Positions 58,901 to 64,000 of a stretch of DNA of 64,000 bases are shown piece after piece (position 1 is the first letter of the stretch; each line of letters starts with the position of its first letter). The notes beneath the pieces are model-generated. The model ran no database searches and was not told the DNA's origin. It saw only the letters and a program-made list of their open reading frames with translations. Source of the DNA: Atherinomorus stipes (taxonomy: Eukaryota; Chordata; Actinopteri; Atheriniformes; Atherinidae). The position numbers and the translations under genes are program-made. Where the stretch lies: assembly GCA_023101725.1 (NCBI GenBank), contig JALJCO010008639.1, forward strand, positions 62,001 through 126,000, in the 5' to 3' direction.

Positions 58901-61900
58901 CTTCCCCTCCCATTAAAGAAAAGGCTGAATTCACAATATAATATAAATAACAAAAAACTTTTAAAAAAAGAAGAAAATTTACCAAATTATAATTTTGTGT
59001 GGTAAAATATTGATTTTGAATTTTGGTTTAAAAATAATGATGATAAAAAAATAAAAATAAAAATAAAAAACTGTCCCAGACAAATTAGAGCACCTTGCTC
59101 ATGAACAGTGGACCAAAATACAATATGTCTTGAAAGGTCTTTGTTTAAAGTACACATTTTCAATTATCAGAGTATCACTGTGAGATAAAGTGGTTTTAAA
59201 ACCACCATTTTCCAACTTTTAAACCCATTTAGCTTGATAGTAAATGCTCTGGATGCAGTTGTTAGCATTAGCATAACTGTCAGACCATAGTACGAAATTA
59301 GTGCAGACATAAAATTAAATAAATAGATAAAAAGTTAAATAGAAAAAATTCGTGATATACTGGAAATAAACAAGCTATAGTAGCTTGCTTGACATCTAGC
59401 AACTAGCAAAACTAGGTGTTAGCTTTCCTGTAGATCTAGCTACTGTAAACTGCTTATACCAGAACAGCAAGTAGCAATATAAAAACCATCTGAGCAAGCT
59501 AGCTCTTTAGCTGAGGCAGATATTAGTTATCTTTAAAAACTTTGATTAAACTGAAGCAGAAAAAAAATCTGCTTAAAACACACCATCAGCCTGATGTTTA
59601 TGTTTGTTTTCTTTCCCACAACAGCGACTCAGATTCAGATACAGACAGCTTCTACGGCACGATTGAGAGGCCCATGGATATTAAACATCCTGTTGACACC
59701 ACAGAAGACGGTAAGACCTTTATGACCTATACAAGCTTATTAAAAGATCCAATAAATCCAGTTATAATTATTATTTCATTGAAATCAAGTTGCCTTTGCC
59801 CGTCAAAACAGCAAACATTAAAGAGTTTATACACGTTTATACATCATTTAATCCGGTGCATTTGACCATATCTTCTGTATGGAAGGGGTAAGGGCAGGGG
59901 TGGGTTACTCCAGTCCTCGAGGGCAAGTATCCCGCAGATATTAGGAGTGACTCACACCAGTGGGTAATTAGCAGATTTATCAAGCTCTGTGCAAGTCTGC
60001 TAATTACCCGATGTGAGTCAGGAGTGTTGCAGCCGGGAAACTCCTAATACGTGCAGGATACTGGCCCTCGAGGACCGGAGTTGCCCCTGGGTAAAGGTGA
60101 ACTTATTTTTCCTACATGAAGTTGTCACGGGGCGGAATATAGAAGTTTAGACACACTCCCATTAAAGATGGGACAAATTTGTATTTTGGTTTAACAGAAA
60201 TATTAAAAACAAACAAAAAATAAAACAAGTAAACAAGCATGCTGGGGCTCTGAAGCTAAAATTTTATGGAGCAACATTTTGAGGCAATCAGGTGTTTTCT
60301 GTGACGTCCAATCAGACGTCTGCACCTGTTTACAGGTATTTTGGTCAACGGTTCATGACCAAGGTGCTCTAATTTGTTTGGGGCATTTTATTGTTTCTTT
60401 GTTGTTTTTTTTTTATTATTTTCTAAAAACCACAATTCAAAATCAGTATTTTATTTTACTAAATTATGATTTAGTAATTTTTTATTCATCATTAGCTTTT
60501 TCAGTTTCTTCTTCTTTGAATTACTCTTGTAAATCCAACCTTTTTTTAAATGGGAGTGTGTCTAAACTCTCGGTCTGTACTGTATCATGTGTTGTGGTTC
60601 ACGTGAGGCTGTTTTGCATTTCAACACTCGTTAAGGACCAGGTGATATTTCATGTAGAATGTAAAATGGTAAAGTTTAAAGAAAGTTTGCAATGTTTTTC
60701 CACACAATTATAACATAATATCTTTTCTTCTTTCTGTGTACAGATTACGTTGATGAAGACGACGATGACGATGAGGAAGACTATCTGAAGCCAGATAGTG
60801 ACTGTTCGCCACCATCTACAGGTACAGATTGGGGATAGACTGATACAGATTTCTTAGGGCAGATACCGATATTTTCTCATCAGCCGATGGCCGATACAAC
60901 CGATACTGCATTTGACTCCCAATTTAATATAATGAAAGATACAAAGAAAAGTCATTTTACAACTTTTTTAATACAAAAAGAACAAAGCACTTCAAATAAT
61001 AAAAAAAAGAAACAGTGCACTTGTAAACCAATATTAAATAGAAACATTAAACTTGTAAATATTTATTTAATATTTAATAATATACTTGCTATTTTATATA
61101 TATATATAAAATATAGATATAAATACGTATATCAAATCAAATTTATTCATATAGCCCTTTACAATAGCCAAAAAGTACTCAAAGTGCTTTAACACATATA
61201 TTGGCCGATGCTAATACCAGCAAAAAATGCAAATATCAGCCTAAAATATCAGCTGGCCGATGTATCGGTCAATCCTTAGTACAGATACAAGATACAATCT
61301 GAGAAAAGTTACAAGTAATCAGAAGATAAAGTGTCAATTTGTCTTTTTTTTTAACCCCCGCAGGTCGACCCACAGGGCCACCTCCCTCTTACCCTCCCCC
61401 ACCGGTACCAGCGATGTTTCCGCTCCGTCAAGACTCCAGTCCAGGTTTCCATAAGGGCGTGCCTCCACCCGTCCCGCAACAGCACCGAAGCCCGACTAGC
61501 CCGCTCCCCAAAAAGCCTCCGCCTTGTGTCCCCCCTTCTCCACTTAACAGGGAAATGAGTAAAAGCCTGCTCCCCCCACCTCTGCCGAAGCCCTCATCTA
61601 CCACACCTCCTCTACCTCCTCCTAATTCAAAGAAAACACTTCAAAGTAGGACGACATGCATGGGAGGGAATGATAAAAGAGACTGGGGGCCTCATTCGGC
61701 AGTGACGATCCATTCGCCCGCCACCCTACCCATCTGCGACCAGTTAGAGACCAGGTTGGCTCTGAATGGTCCGGCCCACTGCGCCCTTTCTACTGGGGGG
61801 ACCCAGTCATTGGGAAACAACTGTGTTCGCAGCAAGCCAAGTGTCCCACTTCCACAATCCGCAAACTCTGGATTACCTTCTGTGCCTCCCAACCATACAC

Positions 61901-63660
61901 CCCTACCGGACAAGCCCCCGCTGTTTCCACTACCTAAAGCTGGATTTCCCAGCAGACCAGCGATGCCTAAACCTCCTCCCCCAGCAAACAAACCAACGCA
62001 GCCTCCAGCCAAGCCCAAGCCAGGAACGCCTTTTCAGTAAGCTCAAATATTCTCACAGTTCTTCTCATATCACTAAAATTTTGATTAATGCGAATTAAAG
62101 GAGCTGTATCAGCTTTTCAAACGTTCCAAAAGTCAAATACAGGCATTTATAAGCTAAATATGTTCCCATCGCTACTATAGAAACTAGTTTAGTGTTAAAT
62201 ATTAGTTTATTTATGCGTCTAATTTCCAACACGGAAGTAAGATGGCCGACTGTACTGAACCATGGAAGCTCTCGACCAATCTCAACATGTTTTACACCCA
62301 TTTCATGACATCACCCCGGAACAGACACTGATTCTAAAGGGTCGCAGATTTGTTTTTAACACCAGCATTGTCACTCACGTGGACGCAATTTGTAAACATA
62401 ATCGGACTCTGATTGATGGAATAATTTGGAGCAGCCTGTTATGGAGCTGTATGCGCTGGACCCAGAGTCTGATCTGGAGTTTGAAGTACACGCAGTACCA
62501 CAGACACCCTGACAAGTAAATTAGCAAACAAATCATATGCTAACAGTTAGCATCGAGCTGGGAGACGTTTTCACTCACCGGTGCTGTTGTCTGTCCGTGA
62601 GGCGGTTTTTTTTTAGTAGGAACTGCGTCAGGTTTCAGAAGTAAGAAAAAAACACTTCACTGCCCGAGATTCGTGAAGTTGTCAGGAGTGAAGTTCACAC
62701 ACAAAGTTGAGTTTTTTTTCTGCCCCTGAAGATAAAATCCAACCGCTTCTGGCAAGTCGATTCGTCCGGTACGACAAATAAATTCCCACGCCGAACACAA
62801 CCACATTTTTTTCAACTTGCCGTCCTCTAGAGCAAAAAGAAAAAAGAAAATAAATTCCTCTGAACTCTGGAGCAAACATCTTTTAGCTGATGTCTGTTTG
62901 TCTCTGAGGAAATCTTCCCGCAGGCTGTTTGTTTCTTCCTCAGAGACTGTAGATAGGTTAGGATTCTCCACCAGTTTCTCTTGAACAAAATGGGTGTATT
63001 GCTACGATGCAATATGTATTTGTATGCGTATTTGTCACTTCATGATTGGTGCCACCTGTTACTTACTTACAGGTGGTTACTGACCTGTGGCCTGAATATT
63101 CATAGCTATTACTCAAATATGCACAAATGAAGACAAAAACGACTTAAATGAAGTCTTTCATGAGGAAATAACATGCTTAAAAGCTCTTAAAAGTCCATTT
63201 TTCATGATACGGCTCCTTTAATTGATTGAAGAAGAAATGCTGAAGTTATGAGAAACAAACCACAGCATGAAAAAATGCCCCACTAAGACACTCTTTCTCG
63301 TCAGAAGAGCATCTCCAGAAGGCCAGAGCTTCCGCTCACAGGGGGACGAGACGCCCACCGAGCTCAGGGGGAAACGAAACTCAGCCATACTCAGCGGACA
63401 AGATGATTCTGACGACGACTATGAGAACGTAAGAGAGAGCAGAGTGATGTGAAACCTGATTTAACTTTCCCTGCAGGCTGCACACCTCGCTTTCCATAAA
63501 TGCAAACCAGTTTTCGGCTTTCGTCTCGTTGAGTTTTGTTTATTTGATCGTCTAAAAACAGAAAATCAAAAACTATGTTTTGATTTGCATGTTTCTATTT
63601 TCAGGTGCAGTTGCCGGACTCCGTGTTCATCGACTCAACTGAAACTAGCTTTGTAGAGAA
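55794..63660 (+). CDS. SH3BP2: SH3 domain-binding protein 2 (3BP2), 5' part
   Basis: A cytoplasmic adaptor linking Syk/Src-family and Abl kinases to Vav and PLC-gamma in immune cells and osteoclasts. Nine exons were traced by GT-AG sites and matching phases: 55794-55929, 56071-56173, 58373-58490, 58714-58781, 59625-59710, 60744-60821, 61364-62036, 63305-63428, 63605-63660; together 480 codons plus two bases. Domains: N-terminal [21 protein letters not shown] domain about residues 31-130 with the late-helix Trp121, acidic segment with Tyr172 and Tyr184, proline-rich exon with [11 protein letters not shown], tankyrase motif RASPEGQ (422-428), then DDDYENV. The SH2 domain, expected next, lies beyond the right edge. 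The start ATG has A at -3 and aligns with the family start. The gene is partial only because the window ends. Confidence 0.97.
56071..56173 (+). CDS. SH3BP2: SH3BP2 exon: PH domain strands
   Basis: The acceptor TCTTCCAG precedes it. It encodes residues 46-79 ([19 protein letters not shown]), the central PH strands, and ends in phase 2 before GTTAGC. The following intron (56174-58372) holds a family-f MITE and the compact CACTAAAAACTCC element. Confidence 0.95.
57137..57583. mobile_element. MITE family f, copy 2, in an SH3BP2 intron
   Basis: It shares TTTCTCAGTGACGCG, GCTAAACTAGCATCCATCTT and a right edge GTTACGTTGTGAGTCTTTAA with copy 1 at 28993. The left TTAA is mutated. Intronic, between the second and third coding exons. 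Confidence 0.7.
57609..57901. mobile_element. Compact CACTAAAAACTCC MITE, in an SH3BP2 intron
   Basis: The ends TACACACTAAAAACTCCTGG and its exact inverse at 57882-57901 bound a 293-bp element. Its centre holds little more than one unit, inverted, of the sequence that is tandemly amplified at 39,660-40,610. Confidence 0.85.
58373..58490 (+). CDS. SH3BP2: SH3BP2 exon: PH domain, residues 80-119
   Basis: Acceptor GTTTCCACAG, donor CGG followed by GTGAGG, ending in phase 0. It encodes [20 protein letters not shown] and [16 protein letters not shown], characteristic of the 3BP2 PH domain. Confidence 0.95.
58714..58781 (+). CDS. SH3BP2: SH3BP2 exon: C-terminal PH helix
   Basis: Encodes [18 protein letters not shown], including the near-invariant tryptophan of the PH C-terminal helix (Trp121). 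It ends in phase 2 before GTATTG. The next intron carries a partial family-F MITE. Confidence 0.93.
58889..59130. mobile_element. MITE family F, copy 4 (partial), in an SH3BP2 intron
   Basis: It contains CTCCCATTAAAGAAAAGGCTG and GAGCACCTTGCTCATGAACAG as in copy 3, then loses similarity. It probably represents the left half only. Confidence 0.5.
59625..59710 (+). CDS. SH3BP2: SH3BP2 exon: post-PH linker
   Basis: Encodes [18 protein letters not shown], a conserved 3BP2 linker with an SFYG motif. Acceptor CACAACAG, donor GACG followed by GTAAGA, ending in phase 1. Confidence 0.93.
60143..60575. mobile_element. MITE family F, related copy 5, in an SH3BP2 intron
   Basis: The edges AGTTTAGACACACTCCCATT and the inverse of AATGGGAGTGTGTCTAAACT are inverted over 20 bases. 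The interior carries GGTGCTCTAATTTGTTTGGGG, the inverse of the family-F core. The edges differ from copies 1-3, so it may be a subfamily. Confidence 0.65.
60744..60821 (+). CDS. SH3BP2: SH3BP2 exon: acidic tyrosine segment
   Basis: Encodes residues 171-196, [20 protein letters not shown]. The two tyrosines (Tyr172, Tyr184) occupy the positions of the human Syk-phosphorylated tyrosines that recruit SH2 proteins such as Vav1. Phase 1 at both ends. Confidence 0.93.
60830..61285. repeat. Repeat 'GATACCGATATT', in an SH3BP2 intron
   Basis: It has AGATACCGATATT and GCCGATGGCCGATAC at the left and CTGGCCGATGTATCGGTCAA at the right, roughly inverted. An AATTTATTCATATAGCCC fragment lies inside. A hAT-like origin is possible but the ends are too diverged to prove. 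Confidence 0.4.
61364..62036 (+). CDS. SH3BP2: SH3BP2 exon: proline-rich SH3-binding region
   Basis: At 673 bases it is the largest exon, residues 197-420. It starts [15 protein letters not shown], the conserved SH3-docking area, and continues with many PPLPP/KPPP-type stretches, suitable for several SH3 partners. The donor is TTTTCA followed by GTAAGC; reading past it gives a stop (TAA at 62038). Confidence 0.94.
62095..63221. mobile_element. TTAA-flanked MITE, family g, in an SH3BP2 intron
   Basis: TTAA edges (62095-62098, 63218-63221) with ends AGGAGCTGTATCA and TGATACGGCTCCT. The 1,127-bp element fills most of the intron between the proline-rich and the tankyrase-motif exons. It has no transposase. 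Its right edge is 84 bases from the next exon. Confidence 0.75.
63305..63428 (+). CDS. SH3BP2: SH3BP2 exon: tankyrase-binding motif
   Basis: Encodes residues 421-462. The motif RASPEGQSF aligns with the human RSPPDGQSF tankyrase-recognition site whose mutation causes cherubism; Arg, Pro and Gly are kept, and Asp is replaced by Glu. It then gives [10 protein letters not shown], a conserved tyrosine context. Acceptor CTCGTCAG, donor AAC followed by GTAAGA, phase 0. Confidence 0.94.
63605..63660 (+). CDS. SH3BP2: SH3BP2 exon: linker before SH2
   Basis: Encodes [18 protein letters not shown], matching the human PLPNSVFVNTTES region just before the SH2 domain. Ends in phase 2 before GTATGA. The rest of the window (63661-64000) is intron. 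Confidence 0.93.
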
Positions 63661-64000
63661 GTATGATACCACCTTTTCTTCTTTAAAAGAAAAAAAAAAA
63701 CCCCTTTTATAGCTCATTTCAGTAAGAATGGAAACAGTATTGGGACGTTTCCATAGATATGAGAGCTGAAAAGTTTCCTCAGTAGAATCAGAAGTACTGC
63801 TGAGTGGAGTGTTTCTGCCCCCTAGTGGCTAAAAGTGGCCACTGCACCCCGTTTAAATTCATGCAGTTCTTTTATAAGCACCTAGTTTAAATCTGTAAAT
63901 CTGTATTTGGCACAAGGGAATGTATTTGGATATGTTTCTTAGTTCCACTTGTTTATTTGTCCCATTTTATCACAGATGCATTATTGCAATCACCTCTTAT

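Noticed and set aside
61692..62018. 108-codon glycine-rich minus-strand frame
   Set aside because: It is the antisense of the proline-rich SH3BP2 exon.

Overview
This window looks like nuclear DNA from a teleost fish, probably a percomorph; the species cannot be fixed from sequence alone. The reasons are a vertebrate gene with short GT-AG exons (SH3BP2), a fish-typical mix of Tc1-like, hAT-like, TTAA-flanked MITE and Rex3/RTE-like repeats, and no bacterial gene organisation.

Region 1 (1-19,500) is repeat-dominated. It holds a degenerate Tc1-like transposon (699-2035), a 285-bp MITE with perfect 28-bp ends (4870-5154), and an older Tc1-like relic (about 5,520-6,600) split by a hAT-like MITE with a perfect 8-bp target duplication. 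It also holds a young Ty3-type LTR retrotransposon on the minus strand (7231-11817). That element has two 329-bp LTRs differing at two positions, an open 1071-codon pol, a primer site matching tRNA-Trp and a CHCC Gag knuckle, which together point to the CsRn1 clade; its gag carries a frameshift. Several layers of nested DNA transposons follow (12,400-18,740).

Region 2 (19,500-55,200) has no confidently identified gene body. It contains many TIR-bounded non-autonomous elements, several with TTAAAGG ends like T2/Kolobok-type MITEs, a degenerate THAP-like fragment, a 5'-truncated Rex3/RTE-like LINE piece, a roughly 19-copy 44-bp minisatellite that grew inside a MITE, and a perfect 20-bp-arm palindrome. 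An unidentified 76-codon reading frame (19574-19804) and a good candidate far-upstream first exon (ending 39309) also lie here.

Region 3 (55,200-64,000) is the 5' two thirds of SH3BP2 (3BP2) on the plus strand: nine coding exons with consistent splice phases, encoding 480 complete codons. They cover the PH domain, an acidic segment with two tyrosines, a proline-rich SH3-binding exon and the tankyrase-recognition motif. The SH2 exons lie beyond the right edge. Two upstream open exons (55238-55461 and 39209-39309) end in the one phase that joins in frame to the first shared exon, suggesting alternative N-termini. 3BP2 is an adaptor of immune-cell and osteoclast signalling. No operon-like or novel multi-gene system was found; the interest lies in transposon nesting, repeat birth and alternative SH3BP2 first exons.
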